In this document: positions 1 through 7,435 of the stretch, piece after piece
Layout of the letters: each line of letters starts with the position of its first letter
How positions within the stretch are numbered: the stretch's first letter is position 1
Assembly (NCBI GenBank): GCA_964354215.1
Contig: CAYGYT010000003.1
Span: 36,746-100,745 of the forward strand
Source of the DNA: CAVRZR01 sp964354215
GTDB taxonomy: Bacteria; Actinomycetota; Coriobacteriia; Anaerosomatales; CAVRZR01
Length of the DNA stretch: 64,000 nucleotides
Reading direction: 5' to 3'
Position numbers and translations under genes: made by a program
Notes under the pieces: model-generated
Told to the model about the DNA's origin: nothing
The model's database searches: none
The model's input: the letters and a program-made list of their open reading frames with translations, nothing else

Positions 1-239
1 TCGTTCTCGGGATGCTCATCGCACTCGCCGCGCGCCAGGGGTGGCCCGGCTGGTGGCGGCCGCTGCTCGCCATCGGGCTTCTCGGCGGGTACACGACGTT
101 CTCGACCTTCTCGCTCGAATCCATGGAACTCGTCTTGCGTGGTTCCCAGGTCACTGGAGTGCTCTACGCAGCGGCGTCCGTGTTGGCGGGAGTGCTCGCA
201 GCCTACGGAGGCCTGCTCGCAGGACGCGCAGTGGCCTAG
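1..239 (+). CDS. crcB: Fluoride channel CrcB/FluC, C-terminal part (5' end outside window)
   Basis: The reading frame is open from the window edge to a TAG at 237-239, so this is the C-terminal portion only. It contains the motif GGYTTFSTFSLE, characteristic of CrcB/FluC fluoride channels; the Thr/Ser/Phe residues there line the fluoride pathway in the family. Two hydrophobic segments flank the motif, consistent with the last two membrane helices. The family works as a small dual-topology dimer that exports fluoride. Actinobacteria often carry two adjacent crcB copies, but what lies upstream cannot be seen. The ATG at 12 is probably internal. Confidence 0.85.
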   Translation, partial: VLGMLIALAARQGWPGWWRPLLAIGLLGGYTTFSTFSLESMELVLRGSQVTGVLYAAASVLAGVLAAYGGLLAGRAVA

Positions 240-241
240 CA

Positions 242-394
242 GGACCGCGACGCCCTCACCACGACGACAACTGCTACACGTTCGACCTCGGCGACCTCGG
301 GCCGGATCCCCAGCGCATCAAGCTCGTGCTCATCGGCTGGACCCCGTACCCGTCAACCGAGGAGCGCAACGACATGTTCGCGCGCGTGCGCTAG
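242..394 (+). pseudogene. Orphan 3' end of an unidentified gene (probable remnant)
   Basis: After the crcB stop, the frame ending in TAG at 392-394 reads as convincing protein (for example TFDLGDLGPDPQRIKLVLIG and GWTPYPSTEERNDMFARVR). Nearly every codon ends in G or C, as in the real genes here. No plausible start or ribosome site lies between crcB and this stretch, and the frame is open only because it runs antiparallel in register through crcB. It looks like the 3' end of a truncated gene. I do not recognise the family. It could instead be a short translated peptide from an unusual start. Confidence 0.35.
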
Positions 395-433
395 AGTAGG
401 GAGCCGCACGCGCCGCCTGCATGGAGCTCTCGT

Positions 434-1702
434 ATGAACGCACGCGCGCCCAAAGGCACATCCGACATGCTTCCCGACGTGGCTCGTGCGTGGGAGTACT
501 TGCTGCGCGTGGGTCAGGACCTCTTCGCACGGTACGGCTACGAGCCCATCTACTCGCCGCTGTTCGAGCACACCGATGTCTTCACGCGTGGTATCGGCGA
601 AGCCACCGACATCGTCTCCAAAGAGATGTATACGTTTGAGGACCGAGCCGGCCGAAGCCTCACCCTCAGGCCGGAGGGCACCGCGAGCGTGGTACGTGCC
701 GCGCTCGAGCACACGCTCGTGCCACAAGGGTCGTTCGCGAAGCTCTACTATGCCGGCCCTATGTTTCGCTACGAGCGACCGCAGAAGGGCCGCACGCGGC
801 AGTTCTGGCAGATCGGCGTCGAGACGCTCGGCGCCGCCGAGCCGAGCGTCGACGCCGAGACGATCGCGCTGCTCGTGCGCTATTTCGAGGCGGTCGGCAT
901 CCCGCGCGAGCGCATGCGGCTGCTCGTGAACTCGATGGGCGACGAGGTGTGCCGCCCCACGTATCGGGAGTCCGTAGCGACGTTCATCCGCGAGCACTCG
1001 ACGGAGCTGTGCGAGGAGTGCAATCGCCGAGCGGAGACAAATCCCCTCCGGGCCTTCGACTGCAAGGTGCCCGGGTGTGCCGAGATCATGGCTGGCGCGC
1101 CGCTCTTGCGTGATCAGCTCTGCGACGCGTGCGCAGCGCACTACTCGGCGGTCAAGCGGTGCCTCACCGACATCGGCATCTCCTACGAAGAGGAGCCCAG
1201 GCTTGTCCGGGGACTCGACTACTACACGCGTACGGTCTTCGAGATCCAAGCCGAGGGGCTCGGGGCGCAGAACGCCATCGGCGGGGGTGGGCGCTACGAC
1301 CGCCTTATGGAGGAGTACGGCGGACCGCCGACGCCAGGGCTCGGCTGGGCGCTCGGCTTTGAGCGTACGCTCCTCGCGCTCGAGGCCGCCGGCGTCGCGA
1401 TCCCGGCGTCGCCGCTCGCACAGGTGTACGTTGCGTGTGCCGACCAGAGCGTGGGCTACGAGGCGTTTCGACTCACGCAGCTGCTCCGCGACGCTGGGAT
1501 CGCGACCGAGATGGACCACCAAGGCCGCAGCCTCAAGAGCCAGTTCAAGCAGGCCGACCGGCTGCGCGCGCGGTACGTCCTGATCGTCGGTCCTGACGAG
1601 ATCGCCGAGGGCGACATCGTGCTTCGCGACATGCAGACCAAAGAGCAGACCCGCGTGAAGACGGCCGAGGCTGCCACTCACGTGTCGTCGCTGCTCTCCT
1701 GA
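434..1702 (+). CDS. hisS: Histidyl-tRNA synthetase
   Basis: Charges tRNA-His with histidine (class II synthetase, cytoplasmic homodimer). The 422-residue length is normal. Motif 2 is visible as FRYERPQKGRTRQFWQIG, the histidine-binding segment as LVRGLDYYTRTVFE, and motif 3 as GLGWALGFERTLLAL. The C-terminal part (from about residue 320) is the HGTP anticodon-binding domain (DHQGRSLKSQFKQADRLRAR). The ATG start has GGAG seven bases upstream. aspS follows 38 bp later, the pairing seen in many Firmicutes and Actinobacteria, so the two are probably co-transcribed. Confidence 0.97.
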   Translation: MNARAPKGTSDMLPDVARAWEYLLRVGQDLFARYGYEPIYSPLFEHTDVFTRGIGEATDIVSKEMYTFEDRAGRSLTLRPEGTASVVRAALEHTLVPQGSFAKLYYAGPMFRYERPQKGRTRQFWQIGVETLGAAEPSVDAETIALLVRYFEAVGIPRERMRLLVNSMGDEVCRPTYRESVATFIREHSTELCEECNRRAETNPLRAFDCKVPGCAEIMAGAPLLRDQLCDACAAHYSAVKRCLTDIGISYEEEPRLVRGLDYYTRTVFEIQAEGLGAQNAIGGGGRYDRLMEEYGGPPTPGLGWALGFERTLLALEAAGVAIPASPLAQVYVACADQSVGYEAFRLTQLLRDAGIATEMDHQGRSLKSQFKQADRLRARYVLIVGPDEIAEGDIVLRDMQTKEQTRVKTAEAATHVSSLLS

Positions 1703-1740
1703 CCACACGACTGACCCGTCGCCGAGGAAAGGCCTCATTC

Positions 1741-3510
1741 ATGTTCGATGCCCGCTATTCCATCCGCACCCGTGTCGCCGGTGCGCTTCGTGCGGCCGAC
1801 GTCGGCGAGACGGTGACGCTCGCCGGCTGGGTGGCCAAACGCCGCGACCATGGCGGGCTCATCTTCGTAGACCTCCGGGACCGGAGCGGCATCGTGCAGT
1901 GCACGTTCGACCCCGACAGTGGCGCGGAGGCCTTCGCGCTCGCCGAGCGCGTGCGACCCGAGTGGGTCATCGAGCTCAGCGGCGATGTGCGGCACCGACC
2001 GGTCGGCACCGTGAACGCGGCGATGCCCACCGGCGAGGTCGAGATCGCAGTCACCTCCGTTCGCGTGCTCAACACGAGCGAGACGCCGCCCTTCGAGATC
2101 GAGACCGGGATCGACACCGACGAGCTCACGCGAATGCGCTGGCGCTACCTCGACATCCGTCGACCGGAGGTCTTCTGGGCGCTGCAGCTTCGCGACCGGG
2201 TCACGCAGCGCTTCCGCAAGTCGCTCGAGGCTCGAGGCTTCATGGAGGTCGAGACGCCGATCCTCACGAAGTCAACGCCCGAGGGCGCGCGCGACTTCAT
2301 CGTTCCGAGCCGCATGAGCGCGGGCAAGTTCTACGCGCTGCCTCAGTCACCGCAGCTGTTCAAGCAGTTGCTCATGGTCGCCGGCGTCGAGCGGTACTAC
2401 CAGATCGCGCGGTGCTTCCGCGACGAGGATCTGCGTGCCGACCGGCAGCCCGAGTTCACGCAGGTGGACATCGAGATGTCGTTCGCCACCCAAGAGGACA
2501 TCATCGCACTGATGGAGGACGTCATGCGGGAGGTCATGGCCGAGGCAGGCGCTGACCTCGAGACGCCCCTTCGGCGGATTTCCCACGCCGATGCGATGGA
2601 CCGTTTTGGCTCCGACCGCCCGGATACCCGCGTCGGCATGGAACTCGTCGATGTGAGCGGGGTCTTCTCGGCGAGCGAATTCAAGGTCTTCTCAGGTGCG
2701 CTTGCCTCCGGGGGCGTCATCAAGGGGCTGAGCGCACGCGGTGCGGGCGACTTCGCCCGCAGCCGCATAGATGCGATCAACCAGGTCGCGATCGACGCGG
2801 GTGCGAAAGGGCTCGCGTGGGTCGCGTTCACGAGTGAGAGCGAGGTGCGCTCGCCCATCGCCAAGTTCTTCAGCGACGAGGAGATGACCGGGCTGCGCGC
2901 GGCCTTCGGCGTTGAACCGGGCGATCTCGTCTTGATGCTTGCGGATGCGCGGGATGTCTCCAACGAGGTCCTCGGCGTGCTGCGGCTCAAGATGGCTGAC
3001 GAGCTCGAGGTCGAGCGCAGTGGTTTCGATACGCTCTGGGTCGTCGACTTCCCGATGTTCAAGTGGGATGCCGAGGACGAGCGCTACGCCGCCAATCATC
3101 ACCCCTTCACGCAGCCCTTCGCGGAACAGGTCGACAAGATCGAGTCTGAGCCCCTCGAAGTGCTCTCGCACAGCTACGACCTCGTCATGAACGGCCTAGA
3201 GATTGGTGGCGGAACCCTGCGTATCTTCGATCCGGCGCTTCAGCGGCGGGTTCTCGCACGCCTCGGGCACTCCGAGACCGAGGCCGAGGAGAAGTTCGGG
3301 TTCCTGCTCGAGGCGCTCTCGATGGGAGCACCGCCGCATGGCGGCATCGCGCTCGGTCTCGACCGCCTCGTCATGATCCTCGCGGGTGCTCAGTCGATTC
3401 GCGACGTCATCGCGTTTCCGAAGACCTCATCGGGTGCGGATCCCATGACCGGTGCGCCTGAGGCCGTCTCGGCGCGGCAGCTCAAGGAAGCTCACCTGCG
3501 CGCCGATTGA
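1741..3510 (+). CDS. aspS: Aspartyl-tRNA synthetase (bacterial type, with GAD insert)
   Basis: Charges tRNA-Asp (class II synthetase). The 589 residues match the bacterial type: N-terminal OB-fold anticodon domain, catalytic core with motif 2 (YYQIARCFRDEDLRADRQPE), a GAD insertion domain around residues 290-420, and motif 3 (GGIALGLDRLVMIL). A GAGGAAAGG ribosome site precedes the ATG. The OB-fold reads RRDHGGLIFVDLRD. A His at this place is the residue reported for non-discriminating AspRS enzymes that also charge tRNA-Asn, where discriminating E. coli AspRS has Leu. A non-discriminating role, with GatCAB elsewhere in the genome, is inferred rather than shown. Confidence 0.96.
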   Translation: MFDARYSIRTRVAGALRAADVGETVTLAGWVAKRRDHGGLIFVDLRDRSGIVQCTFDPDSGAEAFALAERVRPEWVIELSGDVRHRPVGTVNAAMPTGEVEIAVTSVRVLNTSETPPFEIETGIDTDELTRMRWRYLDIRRPEVFWALQLRDRVTQRFRKSLEARGFMEVETPILTKSTPEGARDFIVPSRMSAGKFYALPQSPQLFKQLLMVAGVERYYQIARCFRDEDLRADRQPEFTQVDIEMSFATQEDIIALMEDVMREVMAEAGADLETPLRRISHADAMDRFGSDRPDTRVGMELVDVSGVFSASEFKVFSGALASGGVIKGLSARGAGDFARSRIDAINQVAIDAGAKGLAWVAFTSESEVRSPIAKFFSDEEMTGLRAAFGVEPGDLVLMLADARDVSNEVLGVLRLKMADELEVERSGFDTLWVVDFPMFKWDAEDERYAANHHPFTQPFAEQVDKIESEPLEVLSHSYDLVMNGLEIGGGTLRIFDPALQRRVLARLGHSETEAEEKFGFLLEALSMGAPPHGGIALGLDRLVMILAGAQSIRDVIAFPKTSSGADPMTGAPEAVSARQLKEAHLRAD

Positions 3511-3571
3511 TGTGGTATGCGACTACGCGCGCAACGAGCACGCGTGGCGTATCCTCCCGGCGCGGGACGCG

Positions 3572-3600
3572 TTGTGAGGGTCCAGGAGAGGGAGTAAACT
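3572..3600 (+). promoter_or_regulatory. Vegetative promoter of the putative 6S RNA
   Basis: TTGTGA (3572-3577) and TAAACT (3595-3600) are separated by exactly 17 bp, resembling TTGACA/TATAAT. Transcription would start near 3607, just before the long closing stem of the 6S-like RNA. Both hexamers lie outside aspS. Confidence 0.6.
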
Positions 3601-3606
3601 CGATAC

Positions 3607-3780
3607 GGCTTCGCCTTGCTGGTGACTTCGACAGATACGGTCGAACCAACACTTCTGAAACGGGAGCCTCATCATTCCGCGGCGGACAGGAATCCCGGAG
3701 CGGGAAGCTGGAAGCCGATGGTGCGGGCACCCACCTGCTGAGGCAGGTTCACCGTGTCGAAGACACAGCAAGGCGGGGCA
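3607..3780 (+). ncRNA. ssrS: Putative 6S RNA (SsrS)
   Basis: 6S RNA binds housekeeping RNA polymerase and imitates an open promoter. The segment can form a long closing stem. CGCCTTGCTG (3612-3621) pairs with CAGCAAGGCG (3766-3775), and after a small internal loop CTTCGAC (3626-3632) pairs with GTCGAAG (3756-3762). An apical hairpin pairs CGGGA (3661-3665) and ATTCC with the downstream GGAATCCCG. On the 3' side of the central open region is a short hairpin ACCTGC-TGAG-GCAGGT (3732-3747), a recurrent 6S feature. Length (about 175 nt) and the vegetative promoter upstream fit. The aspS-rarA interval is also where Bacillus subtilis carries one of its 6S genes. The exact ends are estimates. Confidence 0.65.
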
Positions 3781-3809
3781 CACCTATCCACAGTAGTGGA
3801 GGCAGCACG

Positions 3810-4430
3810 ATGCGCAGCAGAATCGTAGCAGTGATCCTTGCACTCGCTCTTGCACTCACGGCGGCACTCCTCGTTGGCTGCGGTGGCGGCGATGACGGCG
3901 TGGAGCAGCCCACCACGACAGGTCAGGCTCCGGTGACACCGCCCGCTCCCGCGGGGACGGAGGCTGCTGCACCGGCTGATCGGTCTCCGACCGAGACCGT
4001 CGTGTACGAGCCATTTCCCACAGACCCCGCGATTACACCAGAGCCGGTTCTGCAGCTGCTCCAAGCCAAGCAGCCGATGATGGTGTACTTCTACGACTCG
4101 ACTCAGAAGACCACGAACGACGAGGCCAAGGGCATCGATGACAAGGGCGGGATCGAGGAGATCATGTCCCAGTACCGCGGGGCCATCGATCTCGTGTCGT
4201 TCGACATCGGTCGCTTCATCACAACGAAGCCCGACGGCTCGATCACGGTCGATCCGGCATTCGCCGAGGACGCCGCGGCGCAGCAAGCCGCCGCACTTAC
4301 GGCGGAGCTCGGCGTCAAGTTCACGCCGTACGTTGTCATCGTCGACGGCGAAGGCTACATCATCGCCCGCTTCCGCGGCTGGGACGACTACAAGGATCTC
4401 GAGCGCGAGGTGCTGCGCGCCACGAGCTAG
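3810..4430 (+). CDS. Lipoprotein with thioredoxin-like fold lacking the CXXC motif
   Basis: A 206-residue lipoprotein. The N-terminus (basic residues, hydrophobic core, LLVGC lipobox) is a type II signal peptide, followed by a Gly/Pro/Ala/Thr-rich linker to about residue 65. The remainder looks like a thioredoxin-like domain: strand MMVYFYDS, then KFTPYVVIVDGEGYIIARF, where TP sits at the cis-proline position. The CXXC redox pair is absent, so disulfide chemistry is unlikely and a binding role is possible. The ATG at 3810 was chosen because it follows GGAGG closely and opens the signal peptide. The frame stays open upstream to 3507, but that part overlaps the RNA gene. rarA starts 9 bp downstream. 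Confidence 0.75.
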   Translation: MRSRIVAVILALALALTAALLVGCGGGDDGVEQPTTTGQAPVTPPAPAGTEAAAPADRSPTETVVYEPFPTDPAITPEPVLQLLQAKQPMMVYFYDSTQKTTNDEAKGIDDKGGIEEIMSQYRGAIDLVSFDIGRFITTKPDGSITVDPAFAEDAAAQQAAALTAELGVKFTPYVVIVDGEGYIIARFRGWDDYKDLEREVLRATS

Positions 4431-4439
4431 GCGTGCCCT

Positions 4440-5804
4440 ATGGACAGCCTCTTTGACGAGCAGGCCGATGCAGCACGCGCGGCGGTCGCCCCGCTTGCTG
4501 TGCGGATGCGGCCGCAGAGCCTCTCGCAGTTCGTCGGACAGACCGACGTCGTCGGACCCGGCACGTGGCTTCGGCGTGCGATCGAGGACGACTCCCTCTC
4601 CTCACTGATCCTCTACGGCCCTGCAGGCACCGGGAAGACCAGCCTCGCACGTGTCATCGCTGCGGAGACAACTGCGCACTTCGAGGAGGTCTCCGCCGTG
4701 TCCTCCGGGGTCGCCGAACTCCGCCGCTTGATCGAGGCCGCGGCCGACCGTCTCGCTCTGTCGGGTCGGCGCACCATCCTGTTCGTCGACGAGATCCACC
4801 GCTTCTCGAAATCCCAGCAGGATGCACTGCTCCACGCCGTCGAAGACCGGCTCGTCGTGCTCATCGGCGCCACCACCGAGAACCCGTTCTTCGAGGTGAA
4901 CGCGCCACTCATCAGCCGCTCGCGCATCGTCCAGCTCGAGCTGCTGTCCGACGACGAGATCCGTCTCATCGTCCGACGCGCGCTCCAAGATGAACGCGGA
5001 CTCGCGGGGGCGGTGATACTCGACCCAGATGCCGAGGACCAGGTTGTGCTTACCGCGGGTGGAGACGCGCGCGTCGCGCTCACCACGCTCGAGATCGGGG
5101 CGGCACTCGCCAGCCCGGCCGAGGACGGCGTGCGCCACGTGATCCTCGGGCAGGTACGCGAGGCCACGCGGACGCGACAGCTTCCGTACGACAAGACCGG
5201 CGACGTCCACTACGACGTCATCTCCGCCTTCATCAAGTCGATGCGCGGCAGCGACCCCGATGCGGCGGTCTACTGGCTCGCGCGGATGATCGAAGGCGGC
5301 GAGGACCCGAAGTTCATCGCGCGTCGCATCCTCGTATTCGCCTCCGAGGACGTGGGCAACGCCGATCCACACGCGGTGCTCATCGCGCATGCGGCATTCA
5401 AGTCCGCAGAGGCGATCGGCTGGCCGGAGTGCCGCATCAACCTCTCACAAGCTGCCGTGTACATGGCGCTTGCCCCGAAGAGCAACGCGTCGTATCGAGC
5501 AATCGACGCGGCGCTCGCAGAGGTGCGGGGTGGTCCGGCGCGCGCTGTGCCCAGCCATCTGCGGGATCGGCATCGTCCCGGCGCCGAGAGCTACGGCCCG
5601 TACCGATACCCGCACGACTACCCCGGAGCGCAGGTCAAACAACAGTACCTCCCGGACGGTCTGCCCGGTGGGGCCTTCTGGCGTCCGTCGGACAGGGGCT
5701 GGGAGGCCGCGCGCTCCTCGGCGGCGGGGGTCTTGGAAGGCACCGGACACGATGGCTTCGAGCCGGTCGATCCGGCCTCGGGCGACGTCCCGCCGGGGGA
5801 GTAG
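4440..5804 (+). CDS. rarA: Replication-associated recombination protein RarA (MgsA)
   Basis: AAA+ ATPase related to clamp-loader subunits, acting at stalled replication forks. Visible features are Walker A YGPAGTGKTSLA (about residue 60), Walker B ILFVDEIHRFSKSQQDALLH, and sensor 1 in IGATTENPFFEVNAPLISRS. The C-terminal tetramerisation region contains RMIEGGEDPKFIARR and ASEDVGNADP, typical of the family. The 454-residue length is normal. RarA lies near aspS/alaS in both Firmicutes and mycobacteria, so the position is conserved. Confidence 0.95.
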   Translation: MDSLFDEQADAARAAVAPLAVRMRPQSLSQFVGQTDVVGPGTWLRRAIEDDSLSSLILYGPAGTGKTSLARVIAAETTAHFEEVSAVSSGVAELRRLIEAAADRLALSGRRTILFVDEIHRFSKSQQDALLHAVEDRLVVLIGATTENPFFEVNAPLISRSRIVQLELLSDDEIRLIVRRALQDERGLAGAVILDPDAEDQVVLTAGGDARVALTTLEIGAALASPAEDGVRHVILGQVREATRTRQLPYDKTGDVHYDVISAFIKSMRGSDPDAAVYWLARMIEGGEDPKFIARRILVFASEDVGNADPHAVLIAHAAFKSAEAIGWPECRINLSQAAVYMALAPKSNASYRAIDAALAEVRGGPARAVPSHLRDRHRPGAESYGPYRYPHDYPGAQVKQQYLPDGLPGGAFWRPSDRGWEAARSSAAGVLEGTGHDGFEPVDPASGDVPPGE

Positions 5805-5817
5805 CTCGGGAGGCCTC

Positions 5818-5826
5818 TGCTACACT
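5818..5826 (+). promoter_or_regulatory. Possible extended -10 promoter for the 5862 gene
   Basis: TGCTACACT reads as an extended -10 element (TGn followed by TACACT) in the 57-bp gap after rarA. No convincing -35 is visible. It lies 36 bp before the GTG start of the next gene and could drive the following stress-regulator genes. Confidence 0.35.
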
Positions 5827-5861
5827 GGTCGGGTCGAAACGGGCGGACCCAAGGAAGCGCC

Positions 5862-6218
5862 GTGAACTCGGTCCTAACCGCCGCGCTCCTGCTCACAGCC
5901 ATCGCGTTGTGCGCGACCGGGATTTGGGCCCTCGTCCGTGTCGGCGCTGCCTCGCGCTCAGTCCAGATCCTGGCCGACGACCTCGAGGAGAGGCTCGTCC
6001 CGCTTCTGGACAAGGCTGACGTAACGGTCGACGCGATGAATGCGGAGTTGCTTCGAGTCGACATGATCGTCACGCAGGTCGAGGACGTGTCCGAACGGGT
6101 TGCGTCCGCCTCCAACGCCGTGCATACGATCGTCAACGCGCCGGTTGGAGCGGTGAACGAGCTCAGCGAGCGACTTCGCAAGGCGATGTCGTCGGCGAAG
6201 AAGGCGCGCGAGCACTAG
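5862..6218 (+). CDS. DUF948-like membrane-anchored coiled-coil protein
   Basis: A 118-residue protein with one N-terminal membrane helix (residues 4-26) and a helical cytoplasmic tail rich in Asp/Glu/Val heptads (for example ILADDLEERLVPLLDKAD, VEDVSERVASASNAV). This matches DUF948-type small membrane proteins, often annotated as general-stress proteins; the biochemical role is unknown. The GTG start follows AAGGAAG at the right spacing. It precedes an anti-sigma/SigB-type pair, which fits a stress-linked role, but that link rests on context only. Confidence 0.65.
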   Translation: MNSVLTAALLLTAIALCATGIWALVRVGAASRSVQILADDLEERLVPLLDKADVTVDAMNAELLRVDMIVTQVEDVSERVASASNAVHTIVNAPVGAVNELSERLRKAMSSAKKAREH

Positions 6219-6256
6219 GTCGGCCGCGGCAAGCAGGGCCACGCTCGGAGGGAACC

Positions 6257-6658
6257 ATGTCTAGAGACCGCATCACCCTCACCGTTCCGGCAAAGGGAGA
6301 GTACGCCAAGACCGTCAGGATGACGGCGGCTGCTCTCGCGAGCCGCATGGACCTGTCATACGACGACGTCGACGATGTGCGCATCGCTGCCGAGGAGGCC
6401 TTTGTCTACGCGTGCGACGCCGAGCCCGAATCGGGTGAGGTCGTGATGCACTTCCTCATTGGCGAGGGCGTCATCGAGATCGAGGTCCCCGTCGCCGCAG
6501 GCTCGCGCTCTTCGAGCGAGGATGCAGAGCGCCGGAGCGCGTACGCCACGTTCATCCTCGAGTCGGTGTGCGACCGCTATGAGCTTTCCTCCGACGAGAC
6601 GGGGGCGTGGCTTCGGCTCGCCAAGCATGCCAGCCCTGTGAGCGCGGATGCCGGTTAG
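6257..6658 (+). CDS. RsbW/SpoIIAB-like anti-sigma factor with degenerate ATP site
   Basis: A 133-residue protein with the size and secondary-structure pattern of the RsbW/SpoIIAB GHKL family, which bind and inhibit SigB/SigF-type factors. The region DVRIAAEEAFVYACDA aligns with the N-box, but the Mg-coordinating Asn is replaced by Tyr. No DxGxG box is visible (the place reads VPVAAGSRSS), and the GxG lid is absent. It therefore probably does not phosphorylate an anti-anti-sigma partner in the usual way. GGAGGGA precedes the ATG. Its last 11 bases overlap the sigma-factor gene, so the two are translationally coupled. No RsbV-like gene is adjacent. Confidence 0.7.
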   Translation: MSRDRITLTVPAKGEYAKTVRMTAAALASRMDLSYDDVDDVRIAAEEAFVYACDAEPESGEVVMHFLIGEGVIEIEVPVAAGSRSSSEDAERRSAYATFILESVCDRYELSSDETGAWLRLAKHASPVSADAG

Positions 6659-7430
6659 AGGACGACAGCCCCAGACTCGCAAGCTCTCCTGGGACAAGGC
6701 CTACACCCGAGAGCTGTTCCGTCGCTACCGTCTCGACGACGACGAGGCAGCGCGCGACGAGCTCATCACGATGTACTTGAACCTCGTGAAGTACCTCGCG
6801 AGCCGCTTCCGCAACCGCGGCGAGCCTATCGACGACCTGGTGCAAGTCGGAACCATCGGGCTCATCAAGGCAATCGACCGGTTCGACACCGACCGGCAGG
6901 TCGAATTCACTACGTATGCGACGCCGACCATCGTGGGCGAGCTCAAACGCTACTTCCGCGACAAGGGGTGGGCCATCAAAGTCCCGCGTCGCCTCCAGGA
7001 GCTCTCCTTCAAAGTGAACCAGGCGGTCGACGCGCTCACACAGAGGAACCAGCGATCCCCAAGCATCGGCGAGATCGCCGAGTACCTCGGCGTGACCACA
7101 GAAGAAGTCCTCGAGGCCATGGAAACCTCGGAGGCATACAACTTCGTGTCGCTCGAGAGCGATCGCGGCATGGACGGTTCGGACACCTTCAGCATTCTTG
7201 AGTACATCGGCAAGGACGACGCGCTGATGTCGGTCGTCGACGACCGCACGACGCTCGCGTTCGCGCTCAAGCAGCTCACGCCGCAGGAGCAGCGCGTCTT
7301 GTATCTGCGCTTCTTCGAGGGCCTCACGCAGACCGAGATCGCGCACCAGCTCGAGATCTCCCAGATGCAGGTGTCCCGGCTGCTCAGGCGCACGCTCCGC
7401 ATCCTGCGCGAGAACGTCGTGAAGGACTGA
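6648..7430 (+). CDS. RNA polymerase sigma factor, SigB/SigF/SigG family
   Basis: A 260-residue group-3 sigma factor. Region 2 is clear (NLVKYLASRFRNRGEPIDDL, GTIGLIKAIDRFD, then FTTYATPTIVGELKRYFRD). Region 3 includes WAIKVPRRLQEL, and region 4 carries the helix-turn-helix TQTEIAHQLEISQMQVSRLL. The IVGELKRYFRD and VPRRLQEL sequences are typical of the stress/sporulation SigB-SigF class rather than the flagellar FliA class. It overlaps an upstream anti-sigma-like gene, so it is presumably held inactive by that protein. Its regulon cannot be inferred from this window. Confidence 0.92.
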   Translation: MPVRGRQPQTRKLSWDKAYTRELFRRYRLDDDEAARDELITMYLNLVKYLASRFRNRGEPIDDLVQVGTIGLIKAIDRFDTDRQVEFTTYATPTIVGELKRYFRDKGWAIKVPRRLQELSFKVNQAVDALTQRNQRSPSIGEIAEYLGVTTEEVLEAMETSEAYNFVSLESDRGMDGSDTFSILEYIGKDDALMSVVDDRTTLAFALKQLTPQEQRVLYLRFFEGLTQTEIAHQLEISQMQVSRLLRRTLRILRENVVKD

Positions 7431-7435
7431 GCGGG

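Noticed and set aside
353..1738. A 461-codon open frame on the minus strand over hisS
   Set aside because: Same high-GC shadow effect; hisS motifs on the plus strand are unambiguous.
3507..3809. N-terminal extension of the lipoprotein reading frame
   Set aside because: The extension lacks coding character, overlaps the 6S-like RNA and its promoter, and would bury the signal peptide.
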